A stretch of 64,000 bases of DNA from Burkholderiales bacterium (GTDB lineage Bacteria; Pseudomonadota; Gammaproteobacteria; Burkholderiales; Burkholderiaceae_D): assembly GCA_016200895.1 (NCBI GenBank), contig JACQDX010000018.1, positions 1-64,000 on the forward strand, written 5' to 3'. Position 1 is the first letter of the stretch. The number at the start of each line of letters is the position of its first letter. The notes beneath the pieces are model-generated. The model did not search any database. It was not told where the DNA came from and worked only from the letters and a program-made list of their open reading frames with translations. A program made the position numbers and the translations under genes. This document shows, piece after piece, positions 34,764 through 42,836 of the stretch.

Positions 34764-34810
34764 TGAAATTCAATGGCTTAAAATGTTTGCTTAAGAGACC
34801 TGACCCCGCG
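34642..34810. repeat. REP-like repeat, copy C, split
   Basis: 34642-34706 matches the first part of copy B (ACGATTA...TAATCGCCCGCCGGGTTGG, ATGAATGTCAG). The last part, AGACCTGACCCCGCG, appears at 34796-34810. About 90 bp, including a start codon of the minus-strand gene, lies between. Confidence 0.7.
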
Positions 34811-34817
34811 CTTCTGT

Positions 34818-35351
34818 TCAAATAACGTTCGCCCCGGCCTTTCCCTCACTAGCGCTAGCCATAAACTTTCTTGCAGCGGCCTCAAAATCATCAGACTGTT
34901 GTCTTGATTCAAATGCTTTGCGCGGGATCAAGAAGAGATTGTAGGGAGAAATATAAATCCTAATATGTGATCTACTGGTACGTATCTTAGTAATGCCTGA
35001 CCACTTTAACTCAGTCTTATTGACACTTGTCTCTTCAACCAAACCAGTATCAGTTAGTTGAATCCGATGTGGTCCCAACACACCTGCTTTACCTTTGCTC
35101 CAAATAATTGGCAAGGGTAGGAAAGCAAATAGCACAGATGCTCCGACAGTAAAAAATATGAGTGAGTCAATTGCATCCTTGAGGAAGTACCTAAAATAAA
35201 AATGCCCCGCCGCATCTGTTGCCTGATTGTAGCTACCTGCTAGCAAGATAAGTAAGCATATGGGTGTTACGACAGTGTGTCGGAAAATCACCCTCATATT
35301 GTTTCCGACCAGCTCCCAATATGTATTTGTGTATGTCACTTCTAATGGCAA
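34818..35351 (-). CDS. YcxB-like membrane protein
   Basis: 177 residues. Two transmembrane segments (TVVTPICLLILLAGS and SLIFFTVGASVLFAFLPLPI) are followed by a soluble YcxB-like domain: HRIQLTDTGLVEETSVNKTE, LKWSGITKI and IYISPYNLFLIPRKAF. YcxB-like proteins are often found as candidate immunity or membrane-stress proteins. Here it is one of a set of unrelated small cargo genes between phage gene D and the repressor. Confidence 0.7.
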   Translation of the reverse strand: MPLEVTYTNTYWELVGNNMRVIFRHTVVTPICLLILLAGSYNQATDAAGHFYFRYFLKDAIDSLIFFTVGASVLFAFLPLPIIWSKGKAGVLGPHRIQLTDTGLVEETSVNKTELKWSGITKIRTSRSHIRIYISPYNLFLIPRKAFESRQQSDDFEAAARKFMASASEGKAGANVI

Positions 35352-35391
35352 AGCATTCTCCTATTTTTTAGTCTATTTCGAACGAATATCA

Positions 35392-35817
35392 CTAGCGTAT
35401 TCGCACTCTTTTAATACGTGTCCACTGCGATGCCTGATTCGGCAGGGCCACACATTCCCTGAACTGCCCATCATCCATTTTCTCTATGCTCCCGACTGAG
35501 TACTGATTGCCGTCGTTGTAGCATTGGTCTTGCATCTGACTTTGCTCAACGTGTTTTGATGACGCTGGCAGCACTGTTGCGGCCATGGCTGCGCATAGTG
35601 CAAGTGACGCGCCTATTACAAGGCAAGTGGCATATCGTTTGAGCCTGCTTTGTCTGTGCGCATTTCCCTGGCATTTTGTGCATTCTGGTTCTGTTCGTTT
35701 GTGGCAAATAGTGTTGTGGATCGCCAGGGGCGCGGTGACTATGAGGTCTGCCCTTTCGCTTTCAGTTTGTATTTGCAGTTTTGTTGGCTCGGTTTCTGAG
35801 CCAACGTTGATGTGCAT
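35392..35817 (-). CDS. Single-pass membrane protein with DUF1496-like tail
   Basis: 141 residues. N-terminal cytoplasmic part has a CHKRTEPECTKCQG cysteine cluster, possibly metal-binding. One TM segment (CLVIGASLALCAAMAATVL) leads to an outer part with CYNDGNQYSVGSI and ECVALPNQ, which resembles DUF1496 (two Cys, Tyr-Ser-x-Gly). Role unknown; orientation as the YcxB-like gene. Confidence 0.6.
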   Translation of the reverse strand: MHINVGSETEPTKLQIQTESERADLIVTAPLAIHNTICHKRTEPECTKCQGNAHRQSRLKRYATCLVIGASLALCAAMAATVLPASSKHVEQSQMQDQCYNDGNQYSVGSIEKMDDGQFRECVALPNQASQWTRIKRVRIR

Positions 35818-35909
35818 GTAGGTTGTTAGTCTTGGTGCTTCATTCAGATGGCCTAAGAATGCCTGGCCGACACTCGCTTCTATGTCTATTGCTTGGCTGT
35901 TGTCGGCAT

Positions 35910-36353
35910 TTACTTCTTTGACTTTTTCCCTGGCATGTTGACGGTGTTTGGTCCAGTAATATCACCGATAATGTGCTGGCCTATATCGCCATGAAAAATG
36001 TTCTTTGCTTTGGGTTCTGATGGCATCGTCAAGCCCGTAATCATCCCCAGGACCCCCGCTTTTCCTCGAATATCGAGCGCCCGGTAACCATCCAAGACTT
36101 CCATTTCGTCTTTAGCTACCACATTCGCTGATCTGCGCCCTGTCACGATGTAGTAGATATCTGCGCCTAGTTTGTCCAATCCGACTAAATACAGCAAATC
36201 AGGCTTCGTTTCTTCCGACTCATATTTGATCTGCGTCATCGAAGTTTTTTCAAGAATAGCGGCAAGTGCCTTCTGTGTAAGGCCGATTCTTTGGCGCTCT
36301 TCGGTAAGCCTAGCCCCAAAACCAAACATTTCTTTACTTTTATATGTTGACAT
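35910..36353 (-). CDS. Phage repressor, XRE/HTH family (CI/C-like)
   Basis: 147 residues. The HTH lies at about 10-65 (LTEERQRIGLTQKALAAILE, then TQIKYESEETKPDLLYLVGL). The C-terminal ~50 residues lack a LexA-type Ser-Lys peptidase, so RecA-induced self-cleavage is unlikely, as in P2. It is transcribed leftward, divergent from the early genes, with a dyad in the 56-bp gap. It should keep the early operon off and maintain lysogeny. Confidence 0.82.
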   Translation of the reverse strand: MSTYKSKEMFGFGARLTEERQRIGLTQKALAAILEKTSMTQIKYESEETKPDLLYLVGLDKLGADIYYIVTGRRSANVVAKDEMEVLDGYRALDIRGKAGVLGMITGLTMPSEPKAKNIFHGDIGQHIIGDITGPNTVNMPGKKSKK

Positions 36354-36372
36354 GTAAATTATTCTTTACTAT

Positions 36373-36395
36373 AGTAGCTACACCCTGTAACTACT
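36373..36395. promoter_or_regulatory. Operator-like dyad between repressor and early operon
   Basis: AGTAGCTACA and TGTAACTACT separated by 3 bp, one mismatch in 10 bp arms, placed in the divergent promoter region. Likely the binding site of the adjacent repressor. Confidence 0.7.
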
Positions 36396-36409
36396 CTTAA
36401 TAATACATT

Positions 36410-36607
36410 ATGAGCCTGCCCTCTATTGCTAGTCGTGCGCCAAAAATTCCTTTGGCCCTCCCTCTCGCTTTGCGGCTGTCTGCTGAAGAAATGGCAAAGA
36501 CAGATAAATACGCCGCCCAGGAAGTGCGTTCCCGTTCTGCTTTTGCGCGCATGGTTTATTTGCGCGGCCTGGCAGACTATGAACGTGAGCTTGCCGAATC
36601 CAAATAA
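36410..36607 (+). CDS. Early phage protein of unknown function (65 aa)
   Basis: First gene of the rightward early operon, under the operator dyad. Sequence LRLSAEEMAKTDKYAAQEVR then SRSAFARMVYLRGLADYERE looks like a small helical DNA-binding fold with a ribbon-helix-helix feel. In P2 this place holds cox. No firm assignment. Confidence 0.6.
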   Translation: MSLPSIASRAPKIPLALPLALRLSAEEMAKTDKYAAQEVRSRSAFARMVYLRGLADYERELAESK

Positions 36608-36618
36608 GCGAGGCCGCC

Positions 36619-36810
36619 ATGTACGCAGATAAAAGACGCATCAAGACCAATAAAATGATGATCCGCTTTGATGACTACGAATTTGAGTTAATCAAAGCCA
36701 TGGCCGCTTATCAGGGCGATCAACCTGCGGCATTTATGCGTGAGCTGGTCTTGCGCGAAGCCATCGCTTTGCTGGGTGAGCAAGTCCCAGAAATCTTATC
36801 TGCAAAGTAA
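36619..36810 (+). CDS. Early phage protein, ribbon-helix-helix-like (63 aa)
   Basis: MMIRFDDYEFELIKAMAAYQ (beta strand plus helix) and AAFMRELVLREAIALL (second helix) match the Arc/MetJ-type layout. Probably a small DNA-binding regulator. 11 bp after the previous gene. Confidence 0.65.
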   Translation: MYADKRRIKTNKMMIRFDDYEFELIKAMAAYQGDQPAAFMRELVLREAIALLGEQVPEILSAK

Positions 36811-36860
36811 TTACTTTGACAGACACCATCAGGCCATTTTGAAGTAGACGAAACAAGAAG

Positions 36861-37064
36861 ATGCCTTCACTCGATACCGATTTCACGGACGCTGAATTAG
36901 AAATACTTGAAAAAGTGCGTGTTCAATGGGGGCTGCGTGACCTTGATGAAACGGCTGAATTTTTAGCCAAACGGTTTTTGCGCATGGGCATGCAGAGAAT
37001 GACAGGCAGCGGCCGCGCAATGAATTTAGTTTCACTTGAAGATTTTGAAAGGACACCGGAATGA
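36861..37064 (+). CDS. Early phage protein of unknown function (67 aa)
   Basis: Acidic helical start (TDFTDAELEILEKVRVQWGL) and an RHH-like pair of helices (DETAEFLAKRFLRMGMQRMT). Overlaps the start of the Ogr-like gene by 4 bp, so the two are co-translated. No known function. Confidence 0.6.
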   Translation: MPSLDTDFTDAELEILEKVRVQWGLRDLDETAEFLAKRFLRMGMQRMTGSGRAMNLVSLEDFERTPE

Positions 37065-37321
37065 GAGTAATCGGTTTGCCATGCCCTCATTGCACGCAAG
37101 GTGTACGCGCTATCAAAAGCCGCACCATGTCACCCATGTTTAAAGAAATCACGTACCGCTGCAATAACGTGGATTGCGGCCATGTGTTTGTGGCTGGCCT
37201 TGAGGTATTGCGCACCTTGTCTTTGTCTGCCACGCCTGACTATAAGGTGAGGATACCTATTTCAAGGCATGCCAGACAGTCTGCCTTGAATCAGTTGTCG
37301 CTGAATTTATCTGTCGGGTGA
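37061..37321 (+). CDS. ogr: Ogr/Delta-like zinc-finger late transcription activator
   Basis: 86 residues (P2 Ogr 72). Zinc site C-x2-C (CPHC) and C-x4-C (CNNVDC), with the MSPMFKEITYRCNNVDCGHVF core of Ogr proteins. In P2, Ogr binds late-promoter dyads and contacts the RNA polymerase alpha subunit. The three 21-bp dyads in this phage are its probable targets. Here it lies in the early operon rather than after D as in P2. Confidence 0.88.
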   Translation: MRVIGLPCPHCTQGVRAIKSRTMSPMFKEITYRCNNVDCGHVFVAGLEVLRTLSLSATPDYKVRIPISRHARQSALNQLSLNLSVG

Positions 37322-37420
37322 CGCTGATCTAGCCGCCCTACCCTAACCCGTTTTTGATGAATGAACATGCCTGTTTTCGGGCGTGAGGGACTTTTTTTGC
37401 CTAATTTTTTGGAGGCCACC

Positions 37421-37576
37421 ATGCGTTTGACATTTGCAACCCGTTTTGTATTAGCGCGAGAGATACACAAGCTGCTGGCGTCATCCCGTCGCGGCCCAGA
37501 AATCAGCCGTTTGTATAACCGCAGCCTGATAGGGGAAGTGATCCACGATCTGGGCGGCCTTGCCGGGGAGTGGTGA
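37421..37576 (+). CDS. Small early phage protein (51 aa)
   Basis: Start chosen at 37421 because GGAGG stands 9 bp before it. Sequence RLTFATRFVLAREIHKLLAS, then SRLYNRSLIGEVIHDLGGLA; helical. Not recognised. The next small gene begins 2 bp later. Confidence 0.6.
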   Translation: MRLTFATRFVLAREIHKLLASSRRGPEISRLYNRSLIGEVIHDLGGLAGEW

Positions 37577-37578
37577 GC

Positions 37579-37749
37579 ATGCAACAGCCTGGTGATGATT
37601 TTACCCGCGACATTTTTAACAAGCCTGGCCGGGGCCGCCCACGCAAGCCAAATGCCAAGAGTGCCGCCCAACGCGCCAAGGAATACCGCGACCGTCAGCG
37701 GGAACAGAAATTCAATTTTTTAAGGGGGCAGCGCAATGAGATTACCTAA
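37579..37749 (+). CDS. Small basic AT-hook-like early protein (56 aa)
   Basis: ATG 2 bp after the previous stop, TAA at 37747. The core KPGRGRPRKPNAKSAAQRAK contains an AT-hook-like GRPRK and a basic helix (EYRDRQREQK), so DNA binding is likely. It overlaps the next start by 14 bp. Too short for usual length cut-offs but well placed in the operon. Confidence 0.6.
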   Translation: MQQPGDDFTRDIFNKPGRGRPRKPNAKSAAQRAKEYRDRQREQKFNFLRGQRNEIT

Positions 37750-37927
37750 TCAAGTGTATGTCGCCCTGATGGGTGCTATCAGCCTGGGTGTCACAGAAAA
37801 CGAACGCCTGCAGGGCATTGCAGAGCGTTTGGGGGATGTGGAAGCGGAGCAGGAATATTCCCGCAATGTGCGGCTGCTGCAGGAAGGCCGCCAGTTGCTG
37901 ATTGAAGAACAGCACAAATTTTCGTGA
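37736..37927 (+). CDS. Small early phage protein (63 aa)
   Basis: Preceded by AAGGGGGCA. Helical, with VTENERLQGIAERLGDVEAE and a Gln/Glu-rich end. No family recognised. Overlaps the following gene. Confidence 0.6.
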   Translation: MRLPNQVYVALMGAISLGVTENERLQGIAERLGDVEAEQEYSRNVRLLQEGRQLLIEEQHKFS

Positions 37928-38187
37928 CGTCACAAAAAATCATGCCTATACCAGCAACCACAGACGACGAACTGCGCAAGGTACATGCCGCCCTGCGCAT
38001 CACGATCCCTTTTGAGCAGTTGCCGCCATTGATGCGCCACAGCCTTGCCATGGTGGCGCATTGCTGGCGCGGCCATGTACCGGCGCACTTGTTTGGCAGG
38101 CCTGCAGCAAAACAAAAACACCAGGCGCAGCCCGGCAAGCAGCCAGTAAACGACTTTAAACGCCGTGCAAGCGGTGATTTTGATTGA
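37924..38187 (+). CDS. Early phage protein of unknown function (87 aa)
   Basis: GTG start overlapping the previous stop (GTGA); an ATG at 37942 is an alternative. The middle TDDELRKVHAALRITIPFEQ and LPPLMRHSLAMVAHCWRGHV is helical, the C-terminus basic and disordered (KQKHQAQPGKQPVNDFKRR). Unknown. Confidence 0.55.
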   Translation: MTSQKIMPIPATTDDELRKVHAALRITIPFEQLPPLMRHSLAMVAHCWRGHVPAHLFGRPAAKQKHQAQPGKQPVNDFKRRASGDFD

Positions 38188-38445
38188 ATGAATATGAATA
38201 CCACATCCTACCTTTTAGATTTACCTGAGCGCGACCGCCAGCCCATCATCAAGATGATGACGATGCTGTATCCCAGTGAGCTATACGCCTTAAGAGAGTA
38301 CTTAAACAGTGCAACAGAGGAACTAGATTCAAGTAAGCCCGGATACGAGGAAATTTGGGGCGGCTTATGCATGCTGAAGCACAGTATCAAGCACGCAATT
38401 ATTGACATAGAAGCGGCGTCCGGCAACAAGGTGGACGCGCAATGA
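38188..38445 (+). CDS. Early phage protein of unknown function (85 aa)
   Basis: ATG directly follows the previous stop; end overlaps the primase start by 4 bp. Acidic, helical (RDRQPIIKMMTMLYPSELYA, GLCMLKHSIKHAIIDIEAAS). Possibly an accessory replication protein by position. Confidence 0.55.
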   Translation: MNMNTTSYLLDLPERDRQPIIKMMTMLYPSELYALREYLNSATEELDSSKPGYEEIWGGLCMLKHSIKHAIIDIEAASGNKVDAQ

Positions 38446-41117
38446 ATTCATCGCTTCATCATGAGATTTTGCAACGCCTGACTGAATTCAATTTCAAGCC
38501 AGAATCTGGCGGCATGCTGCGCGGCGGCGAGTGTCCTATCTGCAAGAAGAAAGAGCTGTACACGAATGCAGAAAACCCCTGGGTATTGCGTTGCGGCCGC
38601 CTGAACAAATGCGGCGAAACCTTCCATGTTAAAGAGCTGTACCCGGACTTGTTTGATAACTGGTCTGACCGTTATAAGCCCTCGCCAGAGAACAAGAACC
38701 CGAACATTGCGGCAGACGCCTACATGCAGCATGCGCGTGGCTTTGAGCTGGCGAAGGTTCAGGGTATGTATACGCAGGAATATTACTTTGACCAGGAACT
38801 GAAGATAGGCAGCGCGACGGTGCGCTTTCCGTTTGCTAATGGCTATTGGGAACGCTTGATTGATCAGCCGCACCGCTTTGGTAAAAAGAAGGCGCATTTT
38901 AAATATGGTTCCAAATATTTGGGCTTGTGGTGGAAGCCTGACCCGGTCGTCATTCAAGACGTAAAGGAATTGTGGATTGTTGAGGGAGTTTTTGATGCCC
39001 TGGCGCTGATGCATCACGGCATTGCTGCTGTGGCGCTGGGTAGTTGCAATAATTACCCTGAGGAGGCATTACGCAATTTTGAGGCGTCTCGTGGCAATCA
39101 GGAATGCAGACTCGTGTGGGCTCTTGACGGTGACTATGCCGGGCGCAGCTACACAAAGAAGCACATCGAGAAAGCCAAGGCTGCAGGCTGGGAATGTGTG
39201 GCCGCGCAGATACCGCAGCTTGGCAAAAATAAGATTGATTGGAATGATGCCCACCAGCGTGATGCGCTGACTGAAAAGGATATCGAGGAATACCGCTATC
39301 ACGGTGACTTGCTCACGGCCAGGACGCCGACCGAGAAGGCGTTGCTGATGTACACCCACAACGGCGACCAAACAGAGTTTTATCTGGATTTTGGGAATCG
39401 CCTGTATTGGTTCCGCCTCGATCTGGAGCAATACAACAAGGCGCGGCTGGGGCAGGATGAGTCAGAGGAGGCAAAGACCTTGTCTGAATATGCGTTGCGT
39501 GAGCAGGCCTTGATGGCTTCGCATTCAATCAATCAGATTGCTAACTGCCTGCCGAAGCCTTTGTATTTTCAGGAGAACTTGATAACGGGCGAGAGCTGGT
39601 ATTACTTCAGGATTACGCCTTCCAACGGGATGCCGCCTGTCAAAAACACGTTTACTGCGGCGCAAATTGCCAGCTCTGTGGAATTTAAAAAACGACTGCT
39701 GGGGATTGCCGGTGGCGCGATGTACCGGGGCACCAGCCACCAGTTAGACCGCTTTATGGAGAATGAACTTCAATACATCAAGCGGGTGAATACGATTGAT
39801 TTCATTGGTTACAGCCTTGAGCATGGCTGTTATGTGCTGGGTGACGTGGGGGTGAAAGATGGTGCTATCCATGAGATGAACAGCGAGGACTTTTTCGATA
39901 TGGGTAAGCATTCGATTAAGTCGCTGAACAAGTCTGTGCAGTTGTCGATTAATAGGGACCGCAACGATTACCGCACTGATTGGGTAAATCTGATCTGGAC
40001 GGCATTTGGGGCTAAAGGCCTGGCAGCGTTGACGTTTTGGTTTGGATCGCTGTTTGCGGAGCAGATCCGGGCGACGCAGTCGTCATACCCGTTTCTAGAG
40101 ATTGTGGGCGAGGCCGGAGCCGGTAAATCGACGCTGATTGAATTCTTGTGGAAACTGTTCGGGCGTAACGGGTATGAGGGTTTCGACCCGGCTAAATCTA
40201 GCCTGGCGGCGCGTGCGCGTAACTTTAGCCAGGTGTCTGGCATGCCGGTGGTGCTAATTGAGTCTGACCGGGAGCGTATGGGCGACGATAAGACGCATAT
40301 AAAGTCATTTGATTGGGATGAGCTGAAGACAGCCTATAACGGCCGCAGCACGCGGGCCAGGGGCATGGCGACGGGTGGCAATGAGACGTATGAGCCACCC
40401 TTCCGTGGTGCCATAGTGATATCGCAGAATAACCCGGTGAACGCATCAGAGGCGATATTGTCGCGGATTGTCCATTTGTATTTTGACCGTTCGACGCAGA
40501 CGGCTGAATCTGGCGAGGCGGCGGATCAGTTGAAGTATATGTCTGTAGAGAACGTGTCTGGTTTCATCTTGGCGGCTACAAGGCGGGAGAAAGCCATTCT
40601 GGAGACGTTGAAGGCGCAGACGCTGGTTTATTTGAAGCAGTTGCGCAATGACCCCAGGGTGAAGATGCCGCGCCTGGCTGAGACGCATGCGCAGATGCTG
40701 GCGCTGGCCGATGCCTTGGCACTGGTGATTAAGCTGCCTGACTATCAATTAGACGCACTGAAAAAGCAAATCGCTGATATGGCTGCGGAGCGTCAGCTTG
40801 TCATCAATGATGATCACCCTATCGTGCAGGAATTTTGGGAGATGTTTGATTACCTGGATAGCGGCGGTGATATGTCGGTGCTAAATCATTCACGCGACCC
40901 TGAATTAATTGCGGTGAATCTGAACCATTTTATGCAGGTGGCCACCGAGCGCCGCCAGCAAGTACCCGCCATACGGGATTTGAAAAAGGTGCTGAAAACC
41001 AGCCAGAAACGGAAGTTTATCGCCGTGAAGATTGTGAACAGCGCCATCAAAGACCGTGTTTCTACCCTGACCAAACCATCTACTGCAGCAAGTTGCTGGG
41101 TATTTCAACGCCCATAG
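38442..41117 (+). CDS. Phage primase-helicase (zinc finger, Toprim, P-loop ATPase)
   Basis: 891 residues. An N-terminal zinc finger (ECPICKKKE, then RCGRLNKCGE), a Toprim domain with WIVEGVFDALAL and ALDGDYAG (about 180-235), and a helicase domain with Walker A GEAGAGKST near residue 556 and AIVISQN near 655. It resembles the P4 alpha and other bifunctional primase-helicases in general plan. P2 itself replicates with the rolling-circle nuclease gpA, which is absent, so this phage likely uses a different, theta-type mode. The origin may be the AACCCTAAC array that lies beyond int in the circular form. Confidence 0.88.
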   Translation: MNSSLHHEILQRLTEFNFKPESGGMLRGGECPICKKKELYTNAENPWVLRCGRLNKCGETFHVKELYPDLFDNWSDRYKPSPENKNPNIAADAYMQHARGFELAKVQGMYTQEYYFDQELKIGSATVRFPFANGYWERLIDQPHRFGKKKAHFKYGSKYLGLWWKPDPVVIQDVKELWIVEGVFDALALMHHGIAAVALGSCNNYPEEALRNFEASRGNQECRLVWALDGDYAGRSYTKKHIEKAKAAGWECVAAQIPQLGKNKIDWNDAHQRDALTEKDIEEYRYHGDLLTARTPTEKALLMYTHNGDQTEFYLDFGNRLYWFRLDLEQYNKARLGQDESEEAKTLSEYALREQALMASHSINQIANCLPKPLYFQENLITGESWYYFRITPSNGMPPVKNTFTAAQIASSVEFKKRLLGIAGGAMYRGTSHQLDRFMENELQYIKRVNTIDFIGYSLEHGCYVLGDVGVKDGAIHEMNSEDFFDMGKHSIKSLNKSVQLSINRDRNDYRTDWVNLIWTAFGAKGLAALTFWFGSLFAEQIRATQSSYPFLEIVGEAGAGKSTLIEFLWKLFGRNGYEGFDPAKSSLAARARNFSQVSGMPVVLIESDRERMGDDKTHIKSFDWDELKTAYNGRSTRARGMATGGNETYEPPFRGAIVISQNNPVNASEAILSRIVHLYFDRSTQTAESGEAADQLKYMSVENVSGFILAATRREKAILETLKAQTLVYLKQLRNDPRVKMPRLAETHAQMLALADALALVIKLPDYQLDALKKQIADMAAERQLVINDDHPIVQEFWEMFDYLDSGGDMSVLNHSRDPELIAVNLNHFMQVATERRQQVPAIRDLKKVLKTSQKRKFIAVKIVNSAIKDRVSTLTKPSTAASCWVFQRP

Positions 41118-41139
41118 ACCACTACTTTTAGGAGCTGAT

Positions 41140-41262
41140 ATGTATCAATTGAGGAAGTACAAGTATTCGCGCATTGCGTTGATGTTGTGGAGCGCTTTGT
41201 TTTTTGGCTTTGGCTATGCCGCGTCTGTGGTGTTGCCGCTGGTATCGAGGGTGATGCCATGA
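41140..41262 (+). CDS. Small membrane protein (40 aa)
   Basis: AGGAG 7 bp upstream of the ATG. One TM segment, SRIALMLWSALFFGFGYAAS, after a basic start. Its stop overlaps the next ATG (ATGA), so it is probably real and co-translated. Function unknown. Confidence 0.6.
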   Translation: MYQLRKYKYSRIALMLWSALFFGFGYAASVVLPLVSRVMP

Positions 41263-41447
41263 TGAAGACTATCGATGCCGGTACGCGTGTGCATTTTCAG
41301 AATGAGAGCGGCACGCATAGCGGCCAGGTGTTGCATGTGTTGCCGCATATCGGTAACGGGCAATTATATGCAGTGATAGAGGTGGACCATTTTTTACCGG
41401 GGATGACGTTCTGTGTGCCATTTGATGAAATCACTGATGTTGAATAG
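41259..41447 (+). CDS. Small beta-rich early protein (62 aa)
   Basis: Start overlaps the stop of the small membrane gene. Compact beta-barrel look (AGTRVHFQNESGTHSGQVLH, QLYAVIEVDHFLPGMTFCVP). Unknown role; last gene before xis. Confidence 0.6.
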   Translation: MMKTIDAGTRVHFQNESGTHSGQVLHVLPHIGNGQLYAVIEVDHFLPGMTFCVPFDEITDVE

Positions 41448-41483
41448 TCGCCCTGCCCCACTGACTTTTTATGCCTTACAACT

Positions 41484-41762
41484 ATGCTACGTTATCAAAC
41501 AATTGCTAAATTTTCAAAAGAATCAGGCTATACCGAGGATGCAATACGGACCAAAATTAGAGATGGGATCTGGCCGGAAAATGCAGTGTGGATTAAAGCG
41601 CCTGATGGTAGAAACCTTATTGACGTTCAAGGATATGAAAAATGGGTAGAGATGGGAGAGGTGTTAAAGGTGCATCGGAAAGCAGTATCGAAATCACCTT
41701 TACCTATCGTAACAAACGATGCCGCGAGCGGATCGCGCTTAAGCCCACGCCCGCTAATCTAA
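41484..41762 (+). CDS. Excisionase-like protein (Xis)
   Basis: 92 residues. The first ~55 residues (YQTIAKFSKESGYTEDAIRT, then IRDGIWPENAVWIKAPDGR, YEKWVE) form the winged-helix excisionase fold with the W-x-E-x-x-x-W pattern. The 3' end overlaps int by 121 bp in another frame, an arrangement common to xis-int pairs. It should direct the integrase toward excision from ssrA. Confidence 0.8.
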   Translation: MLRYQTIAKFSKESGYTEDAIRTKIRDGIWPENAVWIKAPDGRNLIDVQGYEKWVEMGEVLKVHRKAVSKSPLPIVTNDAASGSRLSPRPLI

Positions 41763-42823
41763 AGCGGGCGGAGCAGCACCGGGCGGCTATTTTGCATGCA
41801 ATTGCAACGAATAGCTTTAACTATGCTGCGACTTTCCCGAATTCGGCTAATGCTGCCAAATTTGCGGTGTACAAAGGCGAAGTTGAAACTTTGGGGCAAT
41901 ACCTGGAGGCGTGGTTAGACCGCAAGAAGGCTGGGTTAAAGGTCAGCACGTATGTCAATTATCGGAAAATCGTCGATTACAAGCTGATCCCCTGGTTTGG
42001 TCATCTGAGGCTGACTGAAATCAAGAAAAAGCATATCCGGGACAAACTGGCCACCAAAGACGTTTCCAATAAAACGCTGTCAAATATCCAGAGTCCGCTA
42101 CGTGCGGCACTGGATGACGCTGTTGAAGACGAACTGATCGAAACCAATCCGCTGACCAACTGGACATACAGCAAGGCAGATGCCATCAAGAAACCATCTG
42201 AAGTAGATCCTTTCACCAAGGAAGAGCAAAGACTGATGCTGGAGCATTCCACAGGGCAACATAGAAACTTTATCCAGTTTGCCCTATGGACTGGCCTGCG
42301 TACGTCAGAAATGGCCGCGCTTGACTGGAGTGATATCGATTTTCTGCGCGGCGTTGTTATTGTCAATAAGGCATTTACCCAGCTGTCGGACGAGTTTGAG
42401 ACAACAAAGACTGTTTCTGGCCGCCGCGAAGTGAAGTTGCTGAGAAATGCACTGGAGGCATTGAACAATCAAAAGCAGTTCACCGCCTTGAAGAATGAGG
42501 AAATCTTCCAGAACCCGCGCAGCAACGACCGCTGGAAAGGCGACCAGCCAATCCGTAAGATACTGTTTCAGCCGTGTCTTCGCAGTGCCAAGGTCCGGTA
42601 CCGCAAGCCATCGCAGACCAGGCACACATACGCAAGTATGATGTTGTCATCCGGTGAACACCCTATGTGGGTAGCTAAACAAATGGGGCATGCAGACTGG
42701 ACGATGATAGCGAGGGTGTACGGAAAATGGATGCCGGACGCTGATTTGGGGGCAGGTAGCAAGGCTGAAGTTTTATTTGGGAATGACAACATAACGCCAG
42801 CCACCAAGCTGGGAGCCGCGTAA
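41642..42823 (+). CDS. int: Tyrosine integrase (site-specific recombinase)
   Basis: 393 residues. N-terminal arm-binding domain of DUF3596 type (SIEITFTYRNKRCRERI), a core-binding SAM-like domain (about 75-165, LGQYLEAWLDRKKAGLKVST), and a catalytic domain with Arg in GLRTSEMAALDW, RHTYASMML, GHADW and the nucleophile Tyr in ARVYGKWM. It ends 13 bp before the ssrA-tail repeat, the standard place for an integrase next to its att site. Confidence 0.95.
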   Translation: MGRDGRGVKGASESSIEITFTYRNKRCRERIALKPTPANLKRAEQHRAAILHAIATNSFNYAATFPNSANAAKFAVYKGEVETLGQYLEAWLDRKKAGLKVSTYVNYRKIVDYKLIPWFGHLRLTEIKKKHIRDKLATKDVSNKTLSNIQSPLRAALDDAVEDELIETNPLTNWTYSKADAIKKPSEVDPFTKEEQRLMLEHSTGQHRNFIQFALWTGLRTSEMAALDWSDIDFLRGVVIVNKAFTQLSDEFETTKTVSGRREVKLLRNALEALNNQKQFTALKNEEIFQNPRSNDRWKGDQPIRKILFQPCLRSAKVRYRKPSQTRHTYASMMLSSGEHPMWVAKQMGHADWTMIARVYGKWMPDADLGAGSKAEVLFGNDNITPATKLGAA

Positions 42824-42836
42824 ACATTGAGTTTAT

